Shown piece after piece: positions 18,380 to 27,482 of a DNA stretch of 64,000 bases. Position 1 is the stretch's first letter, and each line of letters starts with the position of its first letter. Both the position numbers and the translations under genes were made by a program. The stretch comes from Alteromonas abrolhosensis. GTDB lineage: Bacteria > Pseudomonadota > Gammaproteobacteria > Enterobacterales > Alteromonadaceae. The stretch lies in assembly GCF_001953635.1 (NCBI RefSeq), contig NZ_MEJH01000003.1, positions 387,197 to 451,196 on the forward strand, written 5' to 3'. The notes beneath the pieces were generated by a model. That model made no database searches, was not told the origin of the DNA, and saw nothing but the letters and a program-made list of their open reading frames with translations.

Positions 18380-18880
18380 TTACAATAACTTAAGTGCTGC
18401 TGGCCAAAACGCCATTAATAAGTGTAGGCAACCACACGCCATGGCACCGGCGATTAGATCATCAAGCATGATGCCTGTACCGCCGTGTAAGCGCTTATCG
18501 ATAATACCTATTGGCCAAGGCTTTAAGATATCGAAAAGTCTGAATAGGACAAAACCTACAAGCAAAGAGGACGCTGAAATAGGTACAAATAAAAAGGTCA
18601 CAAACATGCCCGCTATTTCATCCCACACAATTGAGCCGTGATCATGAACCTGCATATCGTCAGCAGTCTTACCACAAAGGTAAATACCCACAACTGAAAA
18701 TATTAAAGTAATTGCGATAAAAGAAGCCAGTGAGATATGACTGCAAGCAATAAGAAGTGGTAATGCAGCTAGAGAGCCAAAGGTACCTGGCATAAAAGGA
18801 ATTAGCCCACTGCCAAAACCTAGTGCGAGAAAATGCACGGGGTTTTTCATACTCACTCTGGCGCGAAACTCAGCCTGCAT
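18380..18880 (-). CDS. pgpA: Phosphatidylglycerophosphatase A
   Basis: PgpA removes phosphate from phosphatidylglycerophosphate to give phosphatidylglycerol in the inner membrane. The 166 residues show the family core GFGSGLIPFMPGTFGSLAALP near the N-terminus (the acidic and basic active-site residues lie in the later segment GSIVWDEIAGMFV and the C-terminal DDLIAGAMACG). Three or four hydrophobic segments are visible. It is last in nusB-thiL-pgpA, a conserved order. An ATG at residue 11 (MKNPVHFLALG) is an alternative start. Confidence 0.93.
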   Translation of the reverse strand: MQAEFRARVSMKNPVHFLALGFGSGLIPFMPGTFGSLAALPLLIACSHISLASFIAITLIFSVVGIYLCGKTADDMQVHDHGSIVWDEIAGMFVTFLFVPISASSLLVGFVLFRLFDILKPWPIGIIDKRLHGGTGIMLDDLIAGAMACGCLHLLMAFWPAALKLL

Positions 18881-18919
18881 GACAATTCCTTTCTTAGTAC
18901 TTTATGGAGAGTAGCTTGC

Positions 18920-19885
18920 CTAAAAGGCGTGCTCATAACCTGATGCTTTAGCCGGCGTGAACTTTTCATTGTCTTTTAGCAATGAAAGTGTGCCATTGTG
19001 ACCTGTTAACTGTCCTATACACGTAGCTTTAACGTTTGTACTTGCCAGAGAGGTTTCAAGACTTCCGCGCTGCTCTTCACTTACAGTGAAAATAAGCTCA
19101 TAGTCATCGCCTGCAGACAGCGCGTATTCGATAGCTTGCTCAGGTGTAACCGCGCTTGTTAACGCTCTTGATAGTGGTAAACGCTCTACATGAACATTCG
19201 CCCCACACTTAGAGGCTTTCAAGATGTGCCCTAAATCTGAAATTAAACCATCAGAAATATCAATGCACGAGGTCGCAATTCGTCGAATTGCAGTGCCCAC
19301 TGCAACACGAGGTGTTGGGAAATAATGACGATTTACCAAGACGTCTTTCGCTTCACCGCTAACGCTCAGCTTATTTTGAAGAATGTCTAAACCTGCACCT
19401 GCGTCACCAAGCGTTCCGGTGACATAAAGCCAATCACCCGGCTTAGCGCCGCTACGCGTTAGTTCAGATCCAGGTGGTATAAAGCCTTGCGCCGTTATAG
19501 TAAATGCCATTGGGCCTTTAACTGTATCGCCACCAATAAGCTGTACAGAGTAGTACTGTGTAAGCTCGTAAAGGCCAGAAACAAAATCATCTAACCAAGC
19601 TTCGTCCACTTCAGGCAATGACAAAGATAAGCTAATCCACGCGGGCTCTGCGCCCATTGCAGCTAAGTCGCTTAAATTTACGGCCACAGTTTTGTATGCC
19701 ACTGACTTAGCCGGCGCATCTTTTAGAAAGTGCACGCCTGCAACAAGAGTATCAGTAGTAACGGCCAGCTGTTGATTTTCAGGAACCGTTGTTACAGCAC
19801 AGTCATCACCAATACCAATAACAACGTCTTTGCGTTTGTGGCCACAGTTTGAAAAGTAGCGGCCGATAAGATCAAATTCTTTCAC
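18920..19885 (-). CDS. thiL: Thiamine-monophosphate kinase
   Basis: ThiL phosphorylates thiamine monophosphate to the active cofactor thiamine diphosphate, needed among others by Dxs encoded just upstream on the other strand. The 321 residues carry GIGDDCAV, the magnesium-binding VTTDTLVAGVHF, LSDLAAMGAEP, and the DISDGLISDLGHI and SAGDDYELIF motifs of the PurM-like fold. It lies 48 bases after nusB, as in E. coli. Confidence 0.96.
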   Translation of the reverse strand: MKEFDLIGRYFSNCGHKRKDVVIGIGDDCAVTTVPENQQLAVTTDTLVAGVHFLKDAPAKSVAYKTVAVNLSDLAAMGAEPAWISLSLSLPEVDEAWLDDFVSGLYELTQYYSVQLIGGDTVKGPMAFTITAQGFIPPGSELTRSGAKPGDWLYVTGTLGDAGAGLDILQNKLSVSGEAKDVLVNRHYFPTPRVAVGTAIRRIATSCIDISDGLISDLGHILKASKCGANVHVERLPLSRALTSAVTPEQAIEYALSAGDDYELIFTVSEEQRGSLETSLASTNVKATCIGQLTGHNGTLSLLKDNEKFTPAKASGYEHAF

Positions 19886-19933
19886 GGTAATTTTAAAACC
19901 CTTTTAGCGGCAATCCATGCCGCCATGGTAAGG

Positions 19934-20356
19934 TTAGTCGCGCTCGTCTTTGCGTAACGTGCGCACTGCTTTATCCAGTGCACCATTAATGAACTTATGA
20001 CTTTCTTCAGCACCAAATGCTTTAGCAAGCTCAATCGCTTCATTAATGATTACGCGGTAAGGTACGTCAATGCGCTCAGTCAGTTCCAGCGTCGCAATGC
20101 GCAAGATTGCTTTTTCAATAGGGTCTAACTCTTCAGGCAAACGGCCAAGGTAAGGCTTAATGGTTGCATCAAGTTTACTTGCGTTGTGTGCAACACCGCG
20201 AAGCAAGGCCTGAAAATACGCCATATCTACCTTTTGCATGTCGTTACTGGTGGCTAGCGCCAGTTCAACCTGCTGAATATCGTTGTGACTCATTTGCCAT
20301 GAATACACACCCTGCAAGGCGAGTTCACGGGCTTTACGACGAGCTGAAACTTTCAC
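19934..20356 (-). CDS. nusB: Transcription antitermination factor NusB
   Basis: NusB binds boxA RNA with ribosomal protein S10 (NusE) to prevent early termination in rRNA operons. The 140-residue all-helical protein has the typical N-terminus RRKARELALQGVYSWQMS and the C-terminal VPYRVIINEAIELAKAFG...KFINGALDKAVR. It starts 12 bases after ribH, the usual riboflavin-nusB linkage. Confidence 0.96.
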   Translation of the reverse strand: MKVSARRKARELALQGVYSWQMSHNDIQQVELALATSNDMQKVDMAYFQALLRGVAHNASKLDATIKPYLGRLPEELDPIEKAILRIATLELTERIDVPYRVIINEAIELAKAFGAEESHKFINGALDKAVRTLRKDERD

Positions 20357-20368
20357 TTAATGTTTACC

Positions 20369-20842
20369 TTAAAGCTTTTCAACAGCATCGATAACGTTAA
20401 CCATTTCCAGCGCGCCAAGTGCAGCTTCTGCACCTTTGTTGCCCGCTTTGGTTCCTGAACGCTCGATAGCCTGTTCAATTGAATCTGTTGTAATTACGCC
20501 AAATGCTACGGGTACGCCGTATTCAAGAGAGACTTGCGCAAGACCTTTGTTGCATTCCCCTGCTACAAAATCAAAGTGTGGCGTGCCACCACGAATAACC
20601 GCACCAAGTGCTATGATGGCGTCAAATGACTTTTTCTCAGCTAATTTCTTAGCCACTACAGGTAACTCGTAAGCACCAGGTACACGCACTAGCGTGATAT
20701 CGTCATCACTCACTTCACCGTGACGCTCTAGCGTGTCTAATGCACCTTCTAGTAAGCTTTCAACAACAAAGCTATTAAAGCGTGATACAACGATAGCAAA
20801 CTTCTTACCGGTTGCTCTGATATTACCTTCAATTACCTGCAT
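20369..20842 (-). CDS. ribH: 6,7-dimethyl-8-ribityllumazine synthase
   Basis: RibH (called RibE in some species) condenses the ribityl-aminouracil and dihydroxybutanone phosphate into lumazine, the penultimate step to riboflavin. I start at the ATG at 20842, with GAGGAA eight bases upstream, giving 157 residues beginning [14 protein letters not shown]; the upstream extension to 20884 is not like the family. [18 protein letters not shown], the phosphate-binding [15 protein letters not shown] and [15 protein letters not shown] are all present. It is separated from ribBX by 243 bases holding a palindromic repeat. Confidence 0.95.
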   Translation of the reverse strand: MQVIEGNIRATGKKFAIVVSRFNSFVVESLLEGALDTLERHGEVSDDDITLVRVPGAYELPVVAKKLAEKKSFDAIIALGAVIRGGTPHFDFVAGECNKGLAQVSLEYGVPVAFGVITTDSIEQAIERSGTKAGNKGAEAALGALEMVNVIDAVEKL

Positions 20843-20956
20843 GGATTCATTCCTCGAGAAAAAACGGCGCGAAGTATACCACAACTGCGCCCAAACTAAA
20901 TCGATTGTTTCTTTAACTTCAACTATTCGTAAACGGGTACGTTAGCTTGACTCAAT

Positions 20957-21060
20957 GTGGGAAGGGAGTGCTTGTAGCAAACCCTCCTCCGCATGGATGC
21001 GGTGGCGGAGCGTACAAGGATATATTCACCGCGTGTTTGCGACGAGCACTCCCTCTCCAC
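20957..21060. repeat. 104-base palindromic repeat between ribBX and ribH
   Basis: The arms 20964-20982 and 21035-21053 pair over 19 bases with two mismatches, and GTGG (20957-20960) pairs with CCAC (21057-21060) outside them. Inside lies a second hairpin, CCGCA (20989-20993) with TGCGG (20998-21002), flanked by CTCC and GGAG. The inner text, with CATGGATG and a GGAT...ATTCACC segment, resembles short palindromic repeats dispersed in many gammaproteobacterial genomes. In the transcript it would form a long branched hairpin between two riboflavin genes. I saw no second copy in this window. Confidence 0.7.
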
Positions 21061-21085
21061 TTTAGCTCCGCCCTACAGCTAAGTA

Positions 21086-22186
21086 CTAGTCGTGCACGTA
21101 CTCCACGACTTCAAGGCCGTAACCTGAAAGTGCGTGATATTTAATTGGCTTACTAAGAAGACGCATTTTGTGAACGCCCATTGATGCAAGAATTTGACTA
21201 CCTACACCGATAGTGCGTGACGACCCTTGCCAGTCAGCGCCAGTGGGACGCTCGCCTCTGTCTTCTGCAGCAAAACGACGCACCTGGCTTTCAATGTGCT
21301 CTTCTTTCCCTAACAACACCAACACACCGCCTTCTTCTGAAATTTTGCGCATGCCATCTGCTAGTGTCATCGAGCGGTGAATGCCGCGTGTTGAACCAAG
21401 AAGATCACTAAAGGTATTGTGAAGGTGTACACGTACAAGTGTCGGCTCATCTTCTTTAATTTCGCCTTTTTTAAGGGCGAAATGAAGTTGGTTGTCTATG
21501 CTGTCTTTAAACGTGTGAAGCTCGAAGTCGCCATACTCAGTGGGCATGTTGCACTGAGCAACCTTTTGAATGGTGGTTTCGTTGAGATTGCGGTATTCAA
21601 TTAAATCAGCAATGGTACCGATTTTAAGATTATGTTTTTCAGCAAACTTTTCTAGCTCTGGGCGACGAGCCATCGTGCCATCTTCATTAAGAATTTCTAC
21701 GATAACGCCTGCAGGCTCTAACCCTGCCAAACGCGGCAAATCTACACCTGCTTCAGTGTGACCTGCGCGATTTAACACGCCACCGTCTTTAGCAATTAGC
21801 GGAAAAATATGACCTGGTTGTACAATGTCTGTCGCTTTCGCGTCTTTCGCTACAGCAGCTTTAATGGTTGTTGCGCGATCTGCCGCTGAAATCCCTGTGG
21901 TCACGCCGGTGGCCGCTTCAATAGACACTGTGAAGTTGGTAGAAAACTGTGCTTCGTTTTTATCAACCATTAGCGGAAGATTCAGGGTGCGACAGCGCTC
22001 TTGCGTCATTGGTAAACACACCAAACCGCGGGCGTGGGTAACCATAAAGTTAATGGCTTCAGGCGTCACATGCTCTGCCGCCATTATCAAATCACCTTCA
22101 TTTTCCCTGTCTTCATCATCCATCAAGATAACCATTTTACCTTGACGAATGTCTTCAATTATTTCTTGTGTAGTGTTAAATGCCAT
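21086..22186 (-). CDS. ribB: 3,4-dihydroxy-2-butanone-4-phosphate synthase with degenerate GTP cyclohydrolase II domain (RibBX type)
   Basis: The N-terminal domain (about 1-200) is a complete Rib[17 protein letters not shown], the THARGLVC segment and [17 protein letters not shown]. It converts ribulose 5-phosphate to dihydroxybutanone phosphate. The C-terminal half (about 205-366) has the overall shape of GTP cyclohydrolase II ([15 protein letters not shown], then [13 protein letters not shown]) but lacks the three zinc cysteines and much of the active site. It therefore should not hydrolyse GTP. This fits the RibBX proteins described in other gammaproteobacteria. The GTP-opening enzyme RibA must be encoded elsewhere. 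It lies 20 bases after ribE. Confidence 0.93.
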   Translation of the reverse strand: MAFNTTQEIIEDIRQGKMVILMDDEDRENEGDLIMAAEHVTPEAINFMVTHARGLVCLPMTQERCRTLNLPLMVDKNEAQFSTNFTVSIEAATGVTTGISAADRATTIKAAVAKDAKATDIVQPGHIFPLIAKDGGVLNRAGHTEAGVDLPRLAGLEPAGVIVEILNEDGTMARRPELEKFAEKHNLKIGTIADLIEYRNLNETTIQKVAQCNMPTEYGDFELHTFKDSIDNQLHFALKKGEIKEDEPTLVRVHLHNTFSDLLGSTRGIHRSMTLADGMRKISEEGGVLVLLGKEEHIESQVRRFAAEDRGERPTGADWQGSSRTIGVGSQILASMGVHKMRLLSKPIKYHALSGYGLEVVEYVHD

Positions 22187-22206
22187 GTTGTGTGCTTCTT
22201 GTAGGG

Positions 22207-22869
22207 TTATTTTCTTAAAAATCCGTTCTCGGCTAGAAATGCCATGTCAATGCCTTTGCTTTTTGGCTCGGCGGCTTTATCGCCCAGCATCAATCGCTCT
22301 AAATAGCGCGCAATAACATCAACCTCTAAGTTCACCGCTGTGCCCACTTTATAGCTTCCCATAATGGTTTCTTGCAACGTATGAGGAATGATCCAAAGCA
22401 TAAATTCAGCGCCGTTAACTTCATTAACTGTCAAGCTGATACCATCAACGGTGATACTGCCTTTATGCGCAATATATTTAGCCAAGGCTTCTGGCGCTTT
22501 TACCCAGAACTCTACGTAGTCTGAGTGCTTAATAATTTGTGTAACTTCGCCCACGCCGTCTACGTGACCTGACACAATATGTCCGCCTAAGCGGTCGCTT
22601 GGACGCATCGCTTTCTCAAGATTCACTGTTGAACCTGCGCTGTAATGTGCAAAGCCAGTTAATTTGATTGTCTCTGCCGACACATCTGCACAATAATAAT
22701 CGGGGCCCATATCAGTAACTGTTAGGCAAACACCATTGGTCGCAATACTGTCTCCGAGTGCAACATCAGACATATCAAGCGTAGGCGATGAAACGGTAAG
22801 TCGAATATCATTGCCTCGGTTATCAAGCTTTTTAATAGTTCCGAGCGCTTGAATAATTCCAGTAAACAT
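22207..22869 (-). CDS. ribE: Riboflavin synthase alpha subunit
   Basis: The enzyme dismutates two lumazines to riboflavin. The 220 residues form two similar beta-barrel lumazine-binding domains: the first begins [12 protein letters not shown] with [13 protein letters not shown], the second starts near residue 98 after [15 protein letters not shown] and holds [15 protein letters not shown]. The N-terminal FTGII is the usual active-site signature. It is the second rib gene of the operon, 20 bases after ribD. Called ribC in some gene lists. Confidence 0.96.
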   Translation of the reverse strand: MFTGIIQALGTIKKLDNRGNDIRLTVSSPTLDMSDVALGDSIATNGVCLTVTDMGPDYYCADVSAETIKLTGFAHYSAGSTVNLEKAMRPSDRLGGHIVSGHVDGVGEVTQIIKHSDYVEFWVKAPEALAKYIAHKGSITVDGISLTVNEVNGAEFMLWIIPHTLQETIMGSYKVGTAVNLEVDVIARYLERLMLGDKAAEPKSKGIDMAFLAENGFLRK

Positions 22870-22889
22870 AAAGTTCCTCTTTAATCGCG

Positions 22890-24029
22890 TTAACCACGGG
22901 TGTTGCTAACATCAGGACGGAAGATAAGCTTAATATCGTTACCCACCTGACGATTTTCAATAAGCGAAAGCGAAATACATTCATTTAGCGACGTGAACGC
23001 GGGTAAATTAACCATACTTACTCCCTTATCACCTAAAAGCTTAGGCGCCTGGTAGCAAATAAGTTCATCCACCAGCCCTTCTTGCAATAATGCACCAGCA
23101 AGGCCTGGGCCTGCTTCTACCCAGACTTCATTGTATTGCTTATCACCCAATGCTGACATTAGCGCATGTAAGTCGAGCTTACCGTCCTTTTCGTCCAATT
23201 GGAGATAGTGCTGAGTAGCGGTGTCTGGGTGAGCCTGTGACGTCGCCGTGAACGTGATATTGCCGTCGTTAAAAAGTGTGTAGTCTCTTCTAAGCCTACT
23301 TTTGCTATCTACAACCACACGGGCTGGCTGGCGGATATGATCTAGCGGATAGTTTTCAAACTGAGCCTCTTTTTCACGAACTAAGAGACTAGGATTATCA
23401 GCTTGTACCGTACCCGACCCCGTCAATACTACGCAACTTTGGGCTCGATACTGTTGCACATCCCGTCTTGCCTCCGCACCAGTAATCCACTGACTCACTC
23501 CATTTTGAAGGGCTATTTTTCCATCTAGGCTAATGCCCAACTTTACGCGAACAAAGGGTTTACCAGTAAGCATTCGTTTAATAAACCCGGGGTTTAGCGC
23601 CGCGGACTCTGCCGCCATCACATCGCTAACGACTTCAATACCTGCATCTTGCAGTAAGCCGATACCGTTACCACAGACGTTAGGGTTCGGGTCAGTCATG
23701 GCTATAACCACTCGTGCTACTTCAGCCTCCACGAGCGCTTTGGCACATGGCGGTGTGCGTCCAAAATGACTACAAGGTTCAAGCGTAACGTAAGCCGTCG
23801 CGCCTTTTGCACCATGTGGTCGTGCGTTAGATGCTTGTCTTAATGCGTGAACTTCGGCATGGGGTGTGCCAGCTTGAATGTGATACCCCTGACCAAGTAA
23901 TTGATTGTTTTCGTCAACAATTACGCAGCCAACACGAGGGTTAGGAGAAGTGGTAAAGCGCCCTTGTTGGGCAAGTTGAATGGCTTTTGCCATCCAGAAA
24001 TAATCATTTTTAACCGTATCGTGGTTCAC
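22890..24029 (-). CDS. ribD: Bifunctional riboflavin deaminase/reductase RibD
   Basis: RibD deaminates the pyrimidine from GTP opening and then reduces its ribose side chain. The N-terminal deaminase domain (about 1-150) has zinc ligands in HAEVHAL and PCSHFGRTPPC. The C-terminal reductase domain (about 155-370) shows PFVRVKLGISLDGKIAL and VEAGPGLAGALL. Its 379 residues match the family. It starts about 50 bases downstream of nrdR, a linkage found in E. coli and relatives. Confidence 0.96.
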   Translation of the reverse strand: MNHDTVKNDYFWMAKAIQLAQQGRFTTSPNPRVGCVIVDENNQLLGQGYHIQAGTPHAEVHALRQASNARPHGAKGATAYVTLEPCSHFGRTPPCAKALVEAEVARVVIAMTDPNPNVCGNGIGLLQDAGIEVVSDVMAAESAALNPGFIKRMLTGKPFVRVKLGISLDGKIALQNGVSQWITGAEARRDVQQYRAQSCVVLTGSGTVQADNPSLLVREKEAQFENYPLDHIRQPARVVVDSKSRLRRDYTLFNDGNITFTATSQAHPDTATQHYLQLDEKDGKLDLHALMSALGDKQYNEVWVEAGPGLAGALLQEGLVDELICYQAPKLLGDKGVSMVNLPAFTSLNECISLSLIENRQVGNDIKLIFRPDVSNTRG

Positions 24030-24079
24030 TTGGATTCCTGTTGTAGCCCTAAGTGCCTGATGCTTGAAATGCGCCGGAC

Positions 24080-24529
24080 CTAATCCCCCAATCGCGCAAT
24101 TTCCTCGCCAAATTCACGAATGTCTTCGAAGGATCGATAAACAGAGGCGAACCGAACATAGGCAACCTTATCGAGTTCTTTGAGGGCTTTCATTATTAGG
24201 TTGCCGAGTAGTTCACTGCTCACTTCACGTTCACCGGTTGCGCGCAACTGTGACTTAAGAGAGAGGATACATTGCTCGACTTTTTCGGTGCTTACGGGGC
24301 GCTTTTCGAGTGCACGTTGCAACCCTGCACGAAGCTTATCTTCGTTAAACGGTTCACGTGAACCATCGCGTTTGATGACACGAGGCATCACAAGCTCGGC
24401 ACTTTCAAATGTCGTGAATCGTTCGTGACACACCATACATTCCCGGCGTCTACGCACCTGCTGCCCTTCTGCAACCAAACGAGAATCAATAACTTTTGTT
24501 TCTTGTTCTGAACAAAACGGGCAAAACAT
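24080..24529 (-). CDS. nrdR: Transcriptional repressor NrdR
   Basis: NrdR represses ribonucleotide reductase genes according to the ATP/dATP level. The 149 residues have an N-terminal zinc ribbon (CPFC...CMVC, within residues 3-34) and an ATP-cone domain (about 46-136, [16 protein letters not shown]). ATG with AAGGATT upstream is a clear start. It lies between glyA and ribD. A perfect 11-base inverted repeat with inner hairpins sits just before it. I found no clear NrdR box near its own gene. Confidence 0.96.
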   Translation of the reverse strand: MFCPFCSEQETKVIDSRLVAEGQQVRRRRECMVCHERFTTFESAELVMPRVIKRDGSREPFNEDKLRAGLQRALEKRPVSTEKVEQCILSLKSQLRATGEREVSSELLGNLIMKALKELDKVAYVRFASVYRSFEDIREFGEEIARLGD

Positions 24530-24544
24530 GAATAATCCTTAGAT

Positions 24545-24612
24545 ATTGCGTACTTAGGTATTTAAATCGAACCTAGACTAGTTAGTCCGGCATTAGTACC
24601 AAAGTACGCAAT
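24545..24612 (-). repeat. Branched inverted-repeat structure between glyA and nrdR
   Basis: ATTGCGTACTT (24545-24555) and AAGTACGCAAT (24602-24612) form a perfect 11-base closing stem. Inside are two smaller hairpins: TAGGT/ACCTA (24555-24559 with 24571-24575, sharing one base with the outer stem) and GACTA/TAGTC (24576-24580 with 24583-24587). As RNA this could be a multi-branched leader immediately before the nrdR ribosome site, or a transposon-derived short repeat. No T run follows, so it is not a simple terminator. Confidence 0.65.
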
Positions 24613-24627
24613 AAAACACAAACCTAT

Positions 24628-25884
24628 TTATTTATAAACAGGGAATTGTGCGCAAAGTGCGACCACTTCGTCTTGAACGCGTTTGATAACTGACTCATCG
24701 CCCATGTTATCTAGAATGTCGCAAATCCATGTTGCAACTTGCTTAGCTTGTTCTTCTTTAAAGCCACGGCGAGTAATTGCTGGGCTACCAATACGAAGAC
24801 CACTCGTTACAAACGGTGAACGCGGGTCGTTCGGCACAGAGTTTTTGTTTACTGTGATGTTTGCTGCACCAAGTGCTGCGTCAGCATCTTTACCCGTGAT
24901 GTCCTTATCGATAAGGTCAAGAAGGAACAAGTGGTTATCGGTACCGCCAGAAACGATTTTATAACCGCGTTCTTGCATTACAGCAACCATGGCTTTCGCG
25001 TTTGCAACAACTTGCTGCTGATACACTTTAAACTCTGGCTGTAGGGCTTCTTTGAAAGCAACGGCTTTAGCTGCAATCACGTGACAAAGTGGGCCACCTT
25101 GGTTACCCGGGAATACCGAGCTGTTAAGCTTTTTGTAAATTGCTTCGTCGCCACATGAAGATAGGATTAGACCACTACGCGGACCTGCAAGGGTTTTATG
25201 TGTCGTCGTAGTTACTACATGTGCGTGAGGTAGCGGGTTTGGATAAACGCCAGCCGCGACTAGACCTGCTACGTGCGCCATATCAACAAGCAAGTATGCG
25301 CCTACGCTATCTGCGATTTCGCGAAATTTCGCCCAATCAACAATGCCTGAGTAGGCAGAGAAGCCACCGATAATCATTTTCGGCTTGTGCTCTTTAGCTA
25401 GCGCTTCAACCTGAGCGTAATCGATTTCACCCGTTTCTTTGTTCAAACCATACTGTACAGCGTTGTACGTCTTTCCAGAGAAGTTTACATGTGAACCGTG
25501 AGTAAGGTGACCACCTTCAGAAAGGCTCATTCCCAATACCGTGTCGCCTGCGTCAAGTAATGCCATGAATACGGCAGAGTTTGCCTGTGAACCAGCGTGT
25601 GGCTGAACGTTTGCGTAGTCGGCACCAAAAAGTGCTTTTGCACGGTCAATAGCAAGTTGTTCAACAACGTCTACATGCTCACAACCACCGTAATAGCGCT
25701 TGCCTGGGTAACCTTCAGCGTACTTATTAGTAAGCTGCGAACCCTGTGCTTCCATTACACGTGGGCTACAGTAGTTCTCAGAGGCAATAAGCTCAATGTG
25801 ATGTTCTTGACGCTCAACCTCTTTAGACATTGCATCGGCTAATTCAGGATCGAAGTCGGCTATATTCATTTCGCGAGAAAACAT
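24628..25884 (-). CDS. glyA: Serine hydroxymethyltransferase
   Basis: GlyA interconverts serine and glycine with tetrahydrofolate and is the main source of one-carbon units. The 418 residues show the family hallmarks: [15 protein letters not shown] at the N-terminus, [19 protein letters not shown], the PLP-binding lysine in [14 protein letters not shown], and the C-terminal [15 protein letters not shown]. The start is conventional. It precedes nrdR and the riboflavin genes in the same direction. Confidence 0.98.
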   Translation of the reverse strand: MFSREMNIADFDPELADAMSKEVERQEHHIELIASENYCSPRVMEAQGSQLTNKYAEGYPGKRYYGGCEHVDVVEQLAIDRAKALFGADYANVQPHAGSQANSAVFMALLDAGDTVLGMSLSEGGHLTHGSHVNFSGKTYNAVQYGLNKETGEIDYAQVEALAKEHKPKMIIGGFSAYSGIVDWAKFREIADSVGAYLLVDMAHVAGLVAAGVYPNPLPHAHVVTTTTHKTLAGPRSGLILSSCGDEAIYKKLNSSVFPGNQGGPLCHVIAAKAVAFKEALQPEFKVYQQQVVANAKAMVAVMQERGYKIVSGGTDNHLFLLDLIDKDITGKDADAALGAANITVNKNSVPNDPRSPFVTSGLRIGSPAITRRGFKEEQAKQVATWICDILDNMGDESVIKRVQDEVVALCAQFPVYK

Positions 25885-25992
25885 GGGGGCTCCTTAACTG
25901 CGGTTTTTATATGGCGTTACGCACTGATTGCTCAAATTCGAGCCATATTCTAGTCATTTTCGGGTGCTTGTATACCGCTTTATGACCAAATT

Positions 25993-26030
25993 AATATAAA
26001 TGGCGCAGGTTTAACGAAATACCTGCGCCA
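25993..26030 (-). terminator. Terminator of lpxD
   Basis: A perfect 10-base stem, TGGCGCAGGT (26001-26010) with ACCTGCGCCA (26021-26030), with a 10-base loop and, on the minus strand, TTTATATTAA directly after it. It begins eight bases after the lpxD stop. Confidence 0.8.
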
Positions 26031-26038
26031 GCGCGAGA

Positions 26039-27067
26039 TCAGACCTGTTTTTCTAAGGCTTTAACACGGTCAAATAAACTACCAATTTTGGCAAGGCGAA
26101 CCGTATTTTTGCGCCAGTCACGGTTGGTTTGTGCTGGCTGGCCAGAAGAATAAACGCCCGGTTCAGTGATATCTTGTACAATCATGGTGTAGCCAGTCAC
26201 CTGAACATTGTCGCAAATGCTTATGTGACCGTTAATGCCAACTCCACCACCGATAATAACGTGTTTGCCGATATGGCAGCTACCGGCAATACCTGTAGCA
26301 CCGCAAATACAAGAATGATCACCAATAATACAGTTGTGGCCAATTTGTACTTGGTTATCGATAATAACGTTGGTACCTAAAACCGTATCTTCCATAGCGC
26401 CGCGGTCAATGCTGCTGCTTGCACCAATCTGGCTGTCGTCACCAATGCGAACTGAACCGGTTTGCGGAATAGGGATCCATACGCCCTTATCGTTTGCGTA
26501 ACCAAAGCCAGCCGCACCAATAACTGTTTGACTATGAATCGTCACGCGCTTACCAATCACTACGTCATGATAAATAGTGACGTTAGGGTGAATGGTACAG
26601 CCTTCACCAATATGAGTACCTCTGCGAATAACAGTATTGGCGCCAACCGTAACTCTATCGCCTAATACTACGTTCTCTTCAATAATCACGTTGTGTCCTA
26701 GCGACACATCACTGCCGATACGGGCAGATGGAGCAATAACCGCTGACTCAGCAATGCCTGTAGCTACCGCTGGGGTAGTATCAAATAACTGCGCGATAAG
26801 AGCGAAAGCAGCATGAGGGTTTGCCACAATTAATGCAGGAACTGGGCTGTCACCTTTTAAGCTTTCGTGCAGAATTACCGCACCGGCCTTAGTATCTTTT
26901 AGCTGAGGCTTATATTTAGGGTTGGTTAGGAAGGAAATTTGATGCGACGCTGCACCAGATAACGTACCTACTGCAGAGATCGTGATATTTCCATCACCCT
27001 GCACTTCCCCATTCACGTGCTTAGCAAGCTCATCCAAACTGTATGTGCGTTTATTCATAGCAGTCAT
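26039..27067 (-). CDS. lpxD: UDP-3-O-acylglucosamine N-acyltransferase
   Basis: LpxD adds the N-linked hydroxyacyl chain to UDP-3-O-acyl-glucosamine in lipid A synthesis. The 342 residues have the N-terminal uridine-binding domain (about 1-100) and a left-handed beta-helix of hexapeptide repeats (about 105-310), with the catalytic histidine region FGYANDKGVWIPIPQTG...IGDDSQIGA and NQVQIGHNCIIG. A C-terminal helix follows. Unusually it stands alone with its own terminator, not in the bamA-skp-lpxD-fabZ-lpxA cluster. It may be a second copy or a moved gene; the window cannot decide. Confidence 0.93.
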   Translation of the reverse strand: MTAMNKRTYSLDELAKHVNGEVQGDGNITISAVGTLSGAASHQISFLTNPKYKPQLKDTKAGAVILHESLKGDSPVPALIVANPHAAFALIAQLFDTTPAVATGIAESAVIAPSARIGSDVSLGHNVIIEENVVLGDRVTVGANTVIRRGTHIGEGCTIHPNVTIYHDVVIGKRVTIHSQTVIGAAGFGYANDKGVWIPIPQTGSVRIGDDSQIGASSSIDRGAMEDTVLGTNVIIDNQVQIGHNCIIGDHSCICGATGIAGSCHIGKHVIIGGGVGINGHISICDNVQVTGYTMIVQDITEPGVYSSGQPAQTNRDWRKNTVRLAKIGSLFDRVKALEKQV

Positions 27068-27482
27068 TTAAATTACCTGTTCAGAGATATCGATAGAACC
27101 TGTTGACTTTTACTGTAGAAATTTAGGTTTAGTTAGAAACCCTTTTAATCGCGAAACAATCCTACAGGCTCTGGTTTTGAGTCTAACGCTTTTAGGCTAT
27201 ATCTGGTGGCTACAAACTCCCCAGAAAGCACACGTGCACTCTTTATAATGAAACCAAGTTTACCTTAAATCGCCTCATCAACCGACGCATAAATCAAACT
27301 TTTTAAAATGAGCGCTCAAATTTTCATCAAGCACGAAACACCTAGCGTAAGTGACAAGGGCCTATTGACCTTTTCTGTACATCAAAGGTCAACAGGCTCT
27401 AGCATAAACTACCCTGTTACGAGTAGAATACGCCCAATTAGGACTTTATTATTTTTCACCGCTTTTTCAGCGAGGATAGAGC
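27068..27482. other. Intergenic region between lpxD and ettA
   Basis: A 415-base region between divergent genes. It contains a perfect TATAAT (27244-27249) with no good -35 and the inverted repeat listed at 27360-27397. A frame across 27308-27565 overlaps ettA and is unlikely to be coding. Confidence 0.6.
27360..27397. repeat. Inverted repeat upstream of ettA
   Basis: GCCTATTGACCTTT (27360-27373) pairs with AAAGGTCAACAGGC (27384-27397), 14 bases with one mismatch and a 10-base gap, 86 bases before the ettA start. It could be a dimeric repressor site or a leader hairpin; there is no T run, so a terminator is unlikely. Confidence 0.6.

Noticed and set aside
18249-18641. A 130-residue frame on the plus strand over pgpA and the gap before it
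   Set aside because: It is antisense to most of pgpA, has no family signal and no ribosome site; pgpA is well supported on the other strand.
20843-24079. An FMN riboswitch in the riboflavin gene set
   Set aside because: I looked in the gaps before ribD, ribE, ribBX and ribH and found no RFN-like core; the long palindrome at 20957-21060 has a different pattern.
26129-26665. Asparagine- and threonine-rich frames on the strand opposite lpxD
   Set aside because: They are mirror images of the hexapeptide repeats of lpxD; the periodic coding pattern keeps the antisense frame open.
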